DNA of 29,418 nucleotides from CAYLPU01 sp964385635. GTDB lineage: Bacteria > Chloroflexota > Anaerolineae > B4-G1. Each line of letters opens with the position of its first letter. Positions within the stretch are counted from its first letter, which is position 1. This document shows positions 1 through 9,735 of the stretch, piece by piece. The stretch covers positions 1-29,418 of the forward strand of contig CAYLPU010000062.1 of assembly GCA_964385635.1 (NCBI GenBank). The letters run 5' to 3'. The notes beneath the pieces are model-generated. The model ran no database searches. It worked only from the letters and a program-made list of their open reading frames with translations, and was not told the DNA's origin. The translations under genes were made by a program, and so were the position numbers.

Positions 1-846
1 CCGGCCTCGAGGATCGCTTCCGACGCCGGCATGGTGCTGCTGTCGCCCTCCAACACCGCCCCGTCGCTGACGAATCCGGACCTGGCCTGGAACGCTGGCT
101 ACTTCCGCATCTGCCATAACGACAACGTACAGGGCGCGGCTATGGCACATTTCGTGTACGATGGGCTGGGCCTGCGCACGGCGGCCACGATCCACGACGG
201 CAGCCCCTACGCCGACCAGTTGCAGGAGGTGTTCGCCGAGACGTTCAGGGAACTGGGCGGCACGATCACGGCTCAGGAGGCCGTCAACTGGGGCGACACC
301 GACATGCGCCCCATCCTGACGGCCATCGCCGTGGACTCGCCGGACTTTCTCTACTACCCGATTTTTATCCCCGAGGGTGCCCAGATCACCATGCAGGCAA
401 AGGAGATCGCCGGCCTGGAGAACACGATACTGGCGGCCGCGGATGGGTGTTACTCCCCGGACTTTGTCGAAGCCGCCGGCGACGCCTGCGAGGGCATATA
501 TATCTCGGGCCCGAACCTGGCCTTCGAGAATCCAATCTACGATCACTTCCTGGAGGTTCACCAGGAAAAGTACGGCGAGTGGCCGTTGAGCGTCTTCCAC
601 GCCCACGCCTACGACGCGACGATGATGCTCCTGGCTGCCATCGAGAAGGTCGCGATACAGGATTATGACGGCACACTGCACATCGGGCGGCAGGCGCTGC
701 GCGATGCGCTGTACGGTACCAGGAATTTCGAGGGCATCACCGGCAATCTCACCTGCGACCAGTACGGCGACTGCGCCGATCCAGAAATCGCGGTCAACCA
801 GATCACGAACGGTGAGTACGTGCCATTCTGGACATACGCGCCGTAG
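1..846 (+). CDS. Branched-chain amino acid-type ABC transporter substrate-binding protein (5' truncated)
   Basis: The reading frame is open from base 1, so the N-terminus with the signal peptide lies outside the window; the ATG at 31 is internal. The visible 281 residues match the C-terminal two thirds of a type I periplasmic binding protein of the LivJ / Leu-Ile-Val-binding family: SPSNTAPSLT near the start, an alternating alpha/beta pattern, and a C-terminal RDALYGTRNFEGITGNL stretch followed by CDQYGDCADPEIAVNQI, which is typical of these receptors. It would bind a small amino acid-like ligand outside the membrane and deliver it to an ABC permease; no permease or ATPase gene is in view. 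It ends in TAG 54 bp before the next gene. The family is clear; the ligand cannot be read from sequence. Confidence 0.85.
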   Translation, partial: PASRIASDAGMVLLSPSNTAPSLTNPDLAWNAGYFRICHNDNVQGAAMAHFVYDGLGLRTAATIHDGSPYADQLQEVFAETFRELGGTITAQEAVNWGDTDMRPILTAIAVDSPDFLYYPIFIPEGAQITMQAKEIAGLENTILAAADGCYSPDFVEAAGDACEGIYISGPNLAFENPIYDHFLEVHQEKYGEWPLSVFHAHAYDATMMLLAAIEKVAIQDYDGTLHIGRQALRDALYGTRNFEGITGNLTCDQYGDCADPEIAVNQITNGEYVPFWTYAP

Positions 847-900
847 TCGGCTTTACCACAAAGCGAATAGGAGTACGAACTCAATACTGGGGAGACTAAG

Positions 901-1815
901 ATGACACTTGACCTTCGCCGCATCTACATCCACGCCGTGATGGGCGCTCTCGGCGGGTTGGCCGGCTGGGCGCTCACGATACCCATAGCATGGCTCCAGT
1001 TGACGGGCATCGTCGGGCTGTTGCTGAAAGACACACTGATCGGCGCGCTGGTCGGCGTGACCATCGGCGCGACCCTCGGCGCCTACGACGGACTCTTCGC
1101 CAGCCGTTCGTTCGGACGGCTGCTCAAGGGCGTCTTCCTGGGCGGGCTCATCGGCGCGTTCGGCGGCGGACTAGGACTGGCGCTCAGCGAGATCATCTTC
1201 GTTCTCGGAGGAGGCGGCGTCTGGTCGCGAGCGTTCGGCTGGGCGCTTTTCGGGCTGCTGGTCGGCAGCGCCCAGGGCATCAGCCAGTGGTCGCTGACCA
1301 AGATCGGATATGGCATGGTTGGCGGATTGCTGGGCGGCATGGTCGGAGGTAGCACCTACGAACGATTGAGCGTTCTCTTGCAGATGGTCACCCACAATCG
1401 AGACCTGGGACTGAGCATCGGCAGCGCGATGGGCCTGATCATCCTGGGAGCAGCCACCGGCGGCCTCATCGGCCTGGTCGAGGTGGTCCTGCGCACGGCC
1501 TGGCTCAAGTTCACCCGTGGCAAACTGGAGGGGCAGACACTCACGCTCGACCCGCGCAAGAAGACGCAGGTGTTGGGGCGGGCCGCTGACTGCGCGATCG
1601 TGATCCCTGGCGACCCGGACGTGCAACCCCGCCACGCGGCTATCTTACAGGAAGGCCCGACGTTCGCCATCGAGCCACGTGACGGGCCGGTGCTCGTCCG
1701 CGGGCCCCAGGGGTATGCACCGGTGCAACGCCACGCTCTCTGCCATCAAGACAGACTGCAAGTGGGCAAAACGCGCTTTATCTTCCTGAGCGAACAGAAA
1801 GGAGCAGCCTCATGA
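901..1815 (+). CDS. Glycine-rich polytopic membrane protein with C-terminal FHA domain
   Basis: 304 residues. Residues 1-205 form several hydrophobic, glycine-rich segments (GGLAGWALTIPIAW, LIGALVGVTIGATLGAY, GVFLGGLIGAFGGGLGLAL, MGLIILGAATGGLIGLVEVV), so it sits in the cytoplasmic membrane. Residues about 210-298 look like a forkhead-associated (FHA) domain: LTLDP, VLGRAADCAIVIPGDPDVQPRHAAI and a final DRLQVGKTRFIFL strand. FHA domains bind phosphothreonine, so it may be a membrane-bound reader for the kinases encoded downstream (inference). The conserved SRHH/STNG positions are relaxed: QPRHA is present but there is no clear STNGT, so phosphopeptide binding may be weakened. The start is supported by GGGGAG at 889-894, 6 nt upstream. 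It overlaps the next gene by 4 bp (ATGA). Confidence 0.8.
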   Translation: MTLDLRRIYIHAVMGALGGLAGWALTIPIAWLQLTGIVGLLLKDTLIGALVGVTIGATLGAYDGLFASRSFGRLLKGVFLGGLIGAFGGGLGLALSEIIFVLGGGGVWSRAFGWALFGLLVGSAQGISQWSLTKIGYGMVGGLLGGMVGGSTYERLSVLLQMVTHNRDLGLSIGSAMGLIILGAATGGLIGLVEVVLRTAWLKFTRGKLEGQTLTLDPRKKTQVLGRAADCAIVIPGDPDVQPRHAAILQEGPTFAIEPRDGPVLVRGPQGYAPVQRHALCHQDRLQVGKTRFIFLSEQKGAAS

Positions 1816-3257
1816 AACGGTGGGTATTGCTGCTTCTGCTGTTTACCTGTGCAGCGGGATGGGCCGGACTGATGAGCGTGGACTTCTGGCGCAGCCGGGC
1901 CACCCCCGCTTCGGACGGTTCCACCGCCGAGGTCACCTATTTTGACTACGACCAGTCTGCTTTCGCCGACGTCACGATCTATCTCTCCGTGCTCGACGGC
2001 AGCAAGCAGCCGGTGTCAGGATTGCCCGAGAGCGCCTTCTCGATCACCGAAGACGACGTGATAGTGGACATCACCGGCTTCATCGGGGGCGGCGCGCAGC
2101 CGGTGACAGCGGTGATGCTGATCGATCATAGCGGCAGTATGGACGACGGCACCAAGATGGAAGACGCCATCATAGCCGCCTTAACTTTCCTGGACCATCT
2201 GCAGGATGGGCGCGATCATCTGGGCGTCGTCCCGTTCAACCATCAGACCAAGACGTTAGGCACGCTGCGTATGTTGGACAATGACATCCGCACTGACCTG
2301 CATGAACGTATCAGCCGCCTGACCGCAGATGGTGGCACGGCCTACTACGACGCCGTCTATCAGGCGGTGGATATGTTGCGCGGCGCTGCCGGCCGCAAAG
2401 TCGTGTTGGCATTGACCGATGGGATTGACGAACACAGCGACCGCACTATGGACACCGTGATAGACTATGCCCAGGGTCACAACGTCGTTCTCCACACCAT
2501 CGGATTGGGGACGCATGTGGAGTGGGAAGTGCTGCAGCAGATGGCTCAGGAGACCGGTGGTCAGTATTATAAAGAACCATCCAGCGGCGACCTGGCACAA
2601 CTGTACACCGAACTGGCCCGCAGTTTGCAGGACGAGTACTCGCTGACCTATACCTCGCCCACGCCTCGACTCGACGGCACCACCCGCCAGGTGGAGGCGA
2701 CGGTGCAGTTGCCGGGAGGAATGGTCACGGCGGTGGAGAGTTACGCTGTAGGTGGCACGCTAACTCCAACGCTGAATCTGTGGCCTTGCCTGGGAGCCTT
2801 GCCGTTGCTGGTACTACTGGCGCTGCCCGCTCTCTACAACCGCGTGCGGGGGCGAGGACAACTGGCCGAGCCAGAGCCCATCCTGCCGCCACCGGCCGCT
2901 CCACCCCTGGTGGTCACGCCAGGCCCCCCAGACACCTATACCCCCATATCTCCTGGCGCTCCTGCCGTCTGCATCAGTTGCGGGAGAGCACTGCGGGATG
3001 GGGCGCGCTTCTGCCCGGTGTGTGGCCAGCCTGTGTCCGAGGGCGCCCCCCCTTCCCCGGCAACGAAGGGAGACGAGGAGTCAGGTTCGATGCCAGTCTG
3101 TGCCTATTGCGGCGCGCCCGTCCGGCCCGGCGCGAGGTTCTGTCGGGCCTGCGGTCAACCGGTGACAGAGGACCCGGTATCCTTCACCTGCCCGCACTGT
3201 GGTGCTCCGTTACAGCCCGAAACTCAATTTTGCGCAAATTGCGGACAGAGGGTATAG
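1812..3257 (+). CDS. Membrane VWA-domain protein with three C-terminal zinc ribbons
   Basis: 481 residues. An N-terminal signal anchor (about 1-20) precedes a von Willebrand factor A domain (about 95-290) with the MIDAS DxSxS motif at D105-S107-S109, a TDGGTAYYDA segment and a further ALTDGIDEHS strand, so metal-dependent ligand or protein binding outside the membrane is expected. A second hydrophobic segment (about 322-342, LWPCLGALPLLVLLALPALY) leads to a Pro-rich linker and three CxxC-x(10)-CxxC zinc ribbons starting near residues 387, 430 and 460. The ribbons would then be cytoplasmic if the VWA domain is outside (inferred topology). ATGA overlap with the FHA gene upstream and an 18-bp gap to the kinase downstream indicate one operon. 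The same ribbon type recurs in other genes of this window. Confidence 0.88.
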   Translation: MKRWVLLLLLFTCAAGWAGLMSVDFWRSRATPASDGSTAEVTYFDYDQSAFADVTIYLSVLDGSKQPVSGLPESAFSITEDDVIVDITGFIGGGAQPVTAVMLIDHSGSMDDGTKMEDAIIAALTFLDHLQDGRDHLGVVPFNHQTKTLGTLRMLDNDIRTDLHERISRLTADGGTAYYDAVYQAVDMLRGAAGRKVVLALTDGIDEHSDRTMDTVIDYAQGHNVVLHTIGLGTHVEWEVLQQMAQETGGQYYKEPSSGDLAQLYTELARSLQDEYSLTYTSPTPRLDGTTRQVEATVQLPGGMVTAVESYAVGGTLTPTLNLWPCLGALPLLVLLALPALYNRVRGRGQLAEPEPILPPPAAPPLVVTPGPPDTYTPISPGAPAVCISCGRALRDGARFCPVCGQPVSEGAPPSPATKGDEESGSMPVCAYCGAPVRPGARFCRACGQPVTEDPVSFTCPHCGAPLQPETQFCANCGQRV

Positions 3258-3275
3258 TATACGCGGAGGTTCGTA

Positions 3276-4714
3276 ATGCTGGAACAAGGCGCTTTGTTGC
3301 AAAGCCGGTATCGCATCGTCAGAGTGCTGGGCGGTGGAGGCATGGGACAGGTCTACCTGGCCCACGACACGCGCCTGGCCGACAAGCCTTGCGCCGTCAA
3401 GGAACTCGTCCCTGACCCACATGCTACTCGTGAGGAACAGACACAGGCCGCTGCCCAGTTCCACCGCGAGGCGGCCACTCTGGCCCACCTGGACCACTCC
3501 AACCTTCCCAATGTCTACGACTACTTTGAAGAGAGGGAACACTTCTACCTGGTGATGGATTACATTGAGGGGGACACCATGGCCGGCCAGTTAGCCAGGT
3601 CGCCAAAGGGATTATCCCAGGAAATGGTCGTGGAGTGGGCGATCCAGTTATGCGACGTGCTGGAGTACCTCCACGGTCAGACTCCTCCCATCATCTTCCG
3701 CGATCTCAAACCGGCCAACGTGATGGTCACGCCGGAGGGGGACGCTAAACTGATCGATTTTGGTGTGGTCCGCCTCTTTGATCCCACCAAGCGGACCGAC
3801 ACGCTCAAGATGGGCACCGCGGGCTACGCCCCACCGGAGCAATATGCCGGCCAGGGCCAGACCACCCCCCGCTCCGACATCTATAGCCTGGGCGTCACGC
3901 TCCACGAGATTTTGACCGGTGATGACCCGACTGGCCACCCCTTTGTCTTCACCCCATCCCGGAAACTGAGCCCCAGCATCTCACCCTCCCTCTCCGACGT
4001 GCTGACGCGGGCAGTGAGCCTGGACCCAGACGACCGGTTTCCCTCGGCCAGAGCGATGAGAGAGGCATTGCAGAAGACGACTCGACCGCGCCGCTTGCGC
4101 CTGCCCTCAATCCAGCGGAAGCGCGGCACCGGCACGAAGGTGATGGCAGCCCCACCCACCGCTGTGCCTGCGCAGCGCAGTCGCGCTGCCAGGCTCACCC
4201 TGGGCCTGCTGCGCTGGCTGGGACGGATCACACTGACCCTTATCATCACACTGGTCATCGTTACATTGGTGTTACTCCTTGCCGGGGCATTCGCGCTCTC
4301 GGCCATCGCGCAGCAGGCCATCGCTGGCCTTGACTGGCAAATGACAGAAAAAGCCGACCCCCATTTCACCCTGACCGAAAGTGAACTTCGGGAGGGTGTG
4401 CAAACGTTTCTGGAACCCTATGCCCTTGACACCATAGACGACGTCCGGGCCGACTTTCGCCCGCTCGACACGGTCGAGTTGTCCCTTGTGCTTCGCTCTC
4501 GGCAACTGCGTCTGGAGGCCTGCCTGGCGGAGCGAAATGGCGTGCCAGCCATCACGCTCGAGCGTTTGAACGGGGTGCCGCTATACGTCGTAGGTGGCAT
4601 CATCTCGAATGGCATCAACAGCGGCTTCGAGGAAGCATGGCAGGGGACACCGGTACGAATCGAGTCTATGACCGTCGGTAGCAGACAGTTGACGGTAACC
4701 CTGCGAGGTGTGCA

Positions 4715-4718
<4 letters not shown>
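3276..4718 (+). CDS. Transmembrane Ser/Thr protein kinase with unknown ectodomain
   Basis: 480 residues. The kinase domain spans about 12-270: glycine loop GGGGMGQVY, AVKEL lysine, catalytic loop F141-R142-D143-LKPANVM and DFG at D161. The usual His of HRD is Phe; the catalytic Asp is kept and the same change occurs in the kinase at 5944, so activity is likely retained. A juxtamembrane basic stretch is followed by a TM helix (about 314-345) and some 130 extracytoplasmic residues with no domain I can name; the ending (VRIESMTVGSRQLTVTL) is faintly like LmeA/DUF2993 lipid-binding proteins, at low confidence. GGAGG at 3265-3269, 6 nt before the ATG, sets the start. It overlaps the next kinase gene by 4 bp. 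Substrates are unknown; the FHA proteins beside it are candidates. Confidence 0.9.
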
Positions 4719-5941
<1,223 letters not shown>

Positions 5942-5943
5942 GA

Positions 5944-7701
5944 ATGGCCCAAATCTGCCCTCATTGCAATACATCTAACCGCGACACGGCCCGGTTCTGC
6001 GCTCAGTGCGCCCAACCGCTGCGTCAGTCCTGCCCCCATTGCGGCGCAGATAATCCGGCCCGTTCCCGCTTCTGCAACAAATGCGGCACACCGCTGGCAC
6101 AAGAGTTGCGTTGTCCCCAATGCGGTCGGGTCAACCCTACCGGGTCGCGGTTCTGCAACGACTGCGGGGCAGTGCTGTCGCCCACCAGTCCACAACCATC
6201 TGCACCGGCCCATCCTCCCACCTTCACCGGCACGGGGCAACTGCCGCCCCAGACCCTGCTCGCCGACCGGTACGTCATCCTCCGCCGCGTCGGCAAGGGG
6301 GGCATGGGCGCCGTCTACCAGGCCGCCGACGCTCGTATCACTGGCAAAACATGGGCCGTGAAAGAAATGTCCGACGCCGCCGTCACCGATCCGCTGGAGA
6401 AGCAGCAGGCCATCGCCGCTTTCCGCCAGGAAGCGCTGATGCTGGCCCGCCTGGACCACCATAACCTGCCCAGAGTCATTGACCACTTCACCGAGGGAGG
6501 CAAGCAATACCTGGTCATGGACTTCATCGAGGGAGAGACATCTGTCGAATGGTTAGAACGAGAAGGCGGCGGCCCGCTCCCGGTGGACGAGGTGCTTGCC
6601 TGGGCCGGACAACTGTGCGACGTGCTGGAGTATCTGCACAGCCAGGATCCACCGGTGGTCTTCCGTGACCTGAAGCCGAGCAACGTGATGGTGACACCAG
6701 ATGACACGGTCAAGTTAATTGACTTCGGGATCGCACGGCTGTTCAAGCCAGGCAAAGCGAAAGACACCGCTTACTTCGGCACGGCCGGCTACGCCCCTAA
6801 GGAGCAATACGGCAAGGGGCAGACCGATGCACGCTCCGACGTCTACTCATTAGGCGCGGCGCTGCACCACTTTTTGACAGGCATAGATCCGGCCGAACAC
6901 CCGTTCCACTTCGAGGACATGCGGCAGGCTAACCGACAGGTGCCTGCACACGTGGCGGACGCTGTCATGAAGGCCCTCTCCGACACCCCAGCCGATCGCT
7001 GGCAGAGCGTGGCGGAGATGAAGGCAGCGCTGACAAAGCAGTCACCTGCCAAACCGAAACCAGCACGCAGGCCAAAATCACGGGCGCAGCCCAAAATCAG
7101 CCCTGTCCCGCAGCCTGCGGCTGCAGCAGCCCAGGCGAGCGGGGCGGCAGCGGCTCAACCTGTCCCCATGCCGGCCGCCTCCCGCCTCAACTCCCGGCGC
7201 GGGGTAGGATTAGTCCTGCTGGGGGCTGCTTTGTACGGAGCCGAAGCCTGGTTGAGATTATGGCAGTACGTTGATTTACCACTGGCCCCTTTCGCGTTTA
7301 TCCCGCCCCTGTTCGGCGTGTTGTTCGGGCCGTGGGTGGGGGGCTTCGCCGGTGCGTTGGGATCGCCGATCGAGCCCGTGCTTGCGGGATGGTTCTGGCC
7401 CGGTTGGTGGGGCACCACACTGAGCGCCTTCGCACTGGGAATGTTGCCCGGCCTGATGGTGAAAGAGGCCCGGAACTGGAAAGCAGTCGTAGGGGCAGGC
7501 ATCGTAGCCAGCGGAGTCCAGGCACTGGGCACCGCGACGACCGTCGGTGTCTTGCATGGATACTGGGATGACTCGTTGGAGATCACAGTCCAGACACTGA
7601 TCGTGGTGCTGCCGCCCAACCTCCTGCTGCTGCCCCTCTTCGCGCGCTGGCTGGTCGGGCCGGTGCGTCGCTGGGGGCTGTACTGGCGGGACTTTCACTA
7701 G
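5944..7701 (+). CDS. Ser/Thr kinase fused to three N-terminal zinc ribbons and a C-terminal ECF-S-like membrane domain
   Basis: 585 residues using the ATG at 5944, 2 bp after the previous stop; an in-frame upstream extension to 5803 would run antiparallel to no known domain and would overlap the FHA coding sequence, so it is rejected. Three zinc ribbons: C5/C8/C19/C22, C30/C33/C44/C47, C57/C60/C71/C74. The kinase domain (about 105-365) has GKGGMGAVY, AVKEM, F240-R241-D242-LKPSNVM (Phe for His) and DFG at D260. A Lys/Pro/Ala-rich linker follows, then about 160 hydrophobic residues (417-575) with five or six TM segments and PPLFGVLFGPWVGGFAGALG, which resembles the substrate-binding (S) component of ECF vitamin transporters. 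A kinase carrying an ECF-S-like domain is unusual and could be a membrane sensor of a small ligand (inference). Kinase assignment is certain, ECF-S resemblance moderate. Confidence 0.88.
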   Translation: MAQICPHCNTSNRDTARFCAQCAQPLRQSCPHCGADNPARSRFCNKCGTPLAQELRCPQCGRVNPTGSRFCNDCGAVLSPTSPQPSAPAHPPTFTGTGQLPPQTLLADRYVILRRVGKGGMGAVYQAADARITGKTWAVKEMSDAAVTDPLEKQQAIAAFRQEALMLARLDHHNLPRVIDHFTEGGKQYLVMDFIEGETSVEWLEREGGGPLPVDEVLAWAGQLCDVLEYLHSQDPPVVFRDLKPSNVMVTPDDTVKLIDFGIARLFKPGKAKDTAYFGTAGYAPKEQYGKGQTDARSDVYSLGAALHHFLTGIDPAEHPFHFEDMRQANRQVPAHVADAVMKALSDTPADRWQSVAEMKAALTKQSPAKPKPARRPKSRAQPKISPVPQPAAAAAQASGAAAAQPVPMPAASRLNSRRGVGLVLLGAALYGAEAWLRLWQYVDLPLAPFAFIPPLFGVLFGPWVGGFAGALGSPIEPVLAGWFWPGWWGTTLSAFALGMLPGLMVKEARNWKAVVGAGIVASGVQALGTATTVGVLHGYWDDSLEITVQTLIVVLPPNLLLLPLFARWLVGPVRRWGLYWRDFH

Positions 7702-7745
7702 AGGCGAGGTATGCCGCGCCCACAGAAGATTAAGGAGACATTACT

Positions 7746-9602
7746 ATGCCCACAATTGGCAATATGCTTCAAGACCGCTACCGCATCGCATCCCTCCTGG
7801 GCCAAGGCGGGATGGGCGCAGTCTACCGCGCCTGGGACACCCGCCTGAACGTCCCCGTCGCCCTCAAAGAGATGACTCCCCAGCCAGGGCTCAACCCCGA
7901 CGCGCTGGCCCAATTGCGCAAGCAGTTCCAACAGGAGGCGACGGTATTGGCCCGGCTGAATCATCCTCACCTGGTCCGCGTCACCGACTTCTTCGAGGAA
8001 TCGGGCAATACCTACCTGGTGATGGGCTTTGTGGAAGGGGAAAACCTGGCCGACCGCATCACCCGGCACGGTGCGCTGCCGGAGGCGGAGGTGCTCACCT
8101 GGGCCAGGCAATTGCTTGATGCGCTGGCCTACTGCCATGCACAAGGAGTGATCCACCGGGACGTCAAGCCCCAGAACGTCATCGTCCGTCCCGACGGGCG
8201 GGCGGTGCTGGTGGACTTCGGACTGGTGAAATTATGGGATCCCCGCGATCCGCGCACAAAGACCGCCATGCGGGGGATGGGGACGCCGGAGTATGCCCCG
8301 CCGGAGCAGTACGAGGCCGATATGGGGCACACCGACCCCCGCAGCGACATCTACAGCCTGGGAGCGACCATCTACCACGCTCTGGTAGGCCAGGCCCCGC
8401 CGACGGCGACGATGCGCATAGCGACGCCGGAGCACTTCGCACCGGTGCGGGCACTGAACCCCCGCGTGAGCCCAGGGACGGAGGCGGCAGTACTCCAGGC
8501 GATGGAGTTGGCTCGTTCGCAGCGCTGGCAGAGCACCGAGGAGATGGCGGCGGCGCTAGGAGCCCCCGGCCTCCCGGCCCCGACTCAACCTCCTGGACGC
8601 GTCGTTCCGGTTGTGCCCAGGCGTGAAAAGACCAAGCTGATGCCCGAGGTGCAGCCGGCCGCCCCTGCCCGCCGCATACCTGTGTGGGCCTGGGCATTGG
8701 GCGGCCTGGCCGTGCTTGTGCTGTGCGCAGCGATAGCAGGGCTGGGCGGGCTGGTAATTCGTCAGTCCCAGGTGGCTGCCACGACACAAGCGCGGGAGCA
8801 GGCAACTACCACGGCTCAATCACAGATGATAGCACAGACGACGGCCACCGCACAGGTTGTGCAGAGAACCGCCACGGCCCAGGCCCAGGCAACCGCCACC
8901 CAGGTTGCTGAGGCGACATCCATCGCCCAGGCCGTTCAGACGACCGCCACGGCACGAGCACAGGCGACGGCCCGCGTGCAGGCACAGGCGACGGCCACCA
9001 TGCTGGCCTGTATCCACTACACTGGCATAGCACCTCTTGACTGGTCCATCACGCTTTGCGACACCTTTAGCACGAACGTGAACGATTGGCCTGATGGTGA
9101 TTACAGCAGTGACCTGATAGAAGGGAACAAACGTGTCGCCAACGATATGTATCGTTGGGAAGGAAACGCCCTCGGTGGCGTTGTATGGTGGTCCGCTCCT
9201 GACATCGACCCAGTCTCCGACTTCTATTTAACGGTAGAGACCCGGCAGGTCAGCGGGGCTGAGGATGCCCAGTACGGTGTGATATTTGGCAAGAACGAGA
9301 GCGGCGATTACGGCCTTTTCAAGATCGAAGATAGCCAGGACTTCAAGGTCGCCTTGCGGTACGATGACAAGTGGACGACCCTGATTGACTGGACCAAGAG
9401 CTCTGAAATCCAACCAGGTGAGACGAATCGATTGACAGTCATCGCAAAAGGATCCCACTTCACTTTCTACATTAACGACCGGCGCGTTGGCGAGATTGAT
9501 GAGACCCGGTTGGGCAGCGGAAAACCGGGTGTAGCGATAGAACTTGACGCTGGCGATACAGGCGTCTTCGAGTTCGACAACTTCGAGGTACACACACCAT
9601 AG
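7746..9602 (+). CDS. Transmembrane Ser/Thr kinase with lectin-like (LamG/DUF1080-type) ectodomain
   Basis: 618 residues. Kinase domain about 11-270: GQGGMGAVY, VALKEM, canonical H137-R138-D139-VKPQNVIV, DFG at D157, and GTPEYAPPEQY. One TM helix (about 313-338) is followed by a long Ala/Thr/Gln linker (about 340-420) built from repeats such as TATAQ, then a beta-rich domain (about 430-618: DTFSTNVNDWPDG, YGVIFGKNESGDYGLFKI, NRLTVIAKGSHFTFYINDRRVGEI, FEFDNFEV) of the concanavalin/LamG type seen in DUF1080-like proteins. This suggests extracellular glycan or polymer sensing coupled to a cytoplasmic kinase (inference). AAGGAG at 7732-7737, 8 nt before the ATG, supports the start. It lies 44 bp after the ECF-S-like kinase gene, probably in the same operon. 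Confidence 0.9.
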   Translation: MPTIGNMLQDRYRIASLLGQGGMGAVYRAWDTRLNVPVALKEMTPQPGLNPDALAQLRKQFQQEATVLARLNHPHLVRVTDFFEESGNTYLVMGFVEGENLADRITRHGALPEAEVLTWARQLLDALAYCHAQGVIHRDVKPQNVIVRPDGRAVLVDFGLVKLWDPRDPRTKTAMRGMGTPEYAPPEQYEADMGHTDPRSDIYSLGATIYHALVGQAPPTATMRIATPEHFAPVRALNPRVSPGTEAAVLQAMELARSQRWQSTEEMAAALGAPGLPAPTQPPGRVVPVVPRREKTKLMPEVQPAAPARRIPVWAWALGGLAVLVLCAAIAGLGGLVIRQSQVAATTQAREQATTTAQSQMIAQTTATAQVVQRTATAQAQATATQVAEATSIAQAVQTTATARAQATARVQAQATATMLACIHYTGIAPLDWSITLCDTFSTNVNDWPDGDYSSDLIEGNKRVANDMYRWEGNALGGVVWWSAPDIDPVSDFYLTVETRQVSGAEDAQYGVIFGKNESGDYGLFKIEDSQDFKVALRYDDKWTTLIDWTKSSEIQPGETNRLTVIAKGSHFTFYINDRRVGEIDETRLGSGKPGVAIELDAGDTGVFEFDNFEVHTP

Positions 9603-9680
9603 CGATTTGGGACACGGCAAATAGGCCGCCGCAACATCCGGGATCGAAACCACCGCACGCCGGCTGGCCCCATCCCTGGA

Positions 9681-9714
9681 GAGACCGTTGTCTCAATCCG
9701 TTGTTGTCTTGAGA
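9681..9714 (+). promoter_or_regulatory. Two mutually exclusive short hairpins in a leader
   Basis: GAGAC-CGTT-GTCTC (9681-9694) can form a 5-bp stem with a tetraloop. The same TCTC with its following AA (9691-9696) can instead pair with TTGAGA (9709-9714). The region sits just upstream of the GGAGG of the zinc-ribbon gene, so alternative folding could affect its translation. There is no U-tract, so a terminator is not supported. The stems are short and chance is possible. Confidence 0.25.
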
Positions 9715-9735
9715 TCCGCGTTCTGGAGGTTACCA

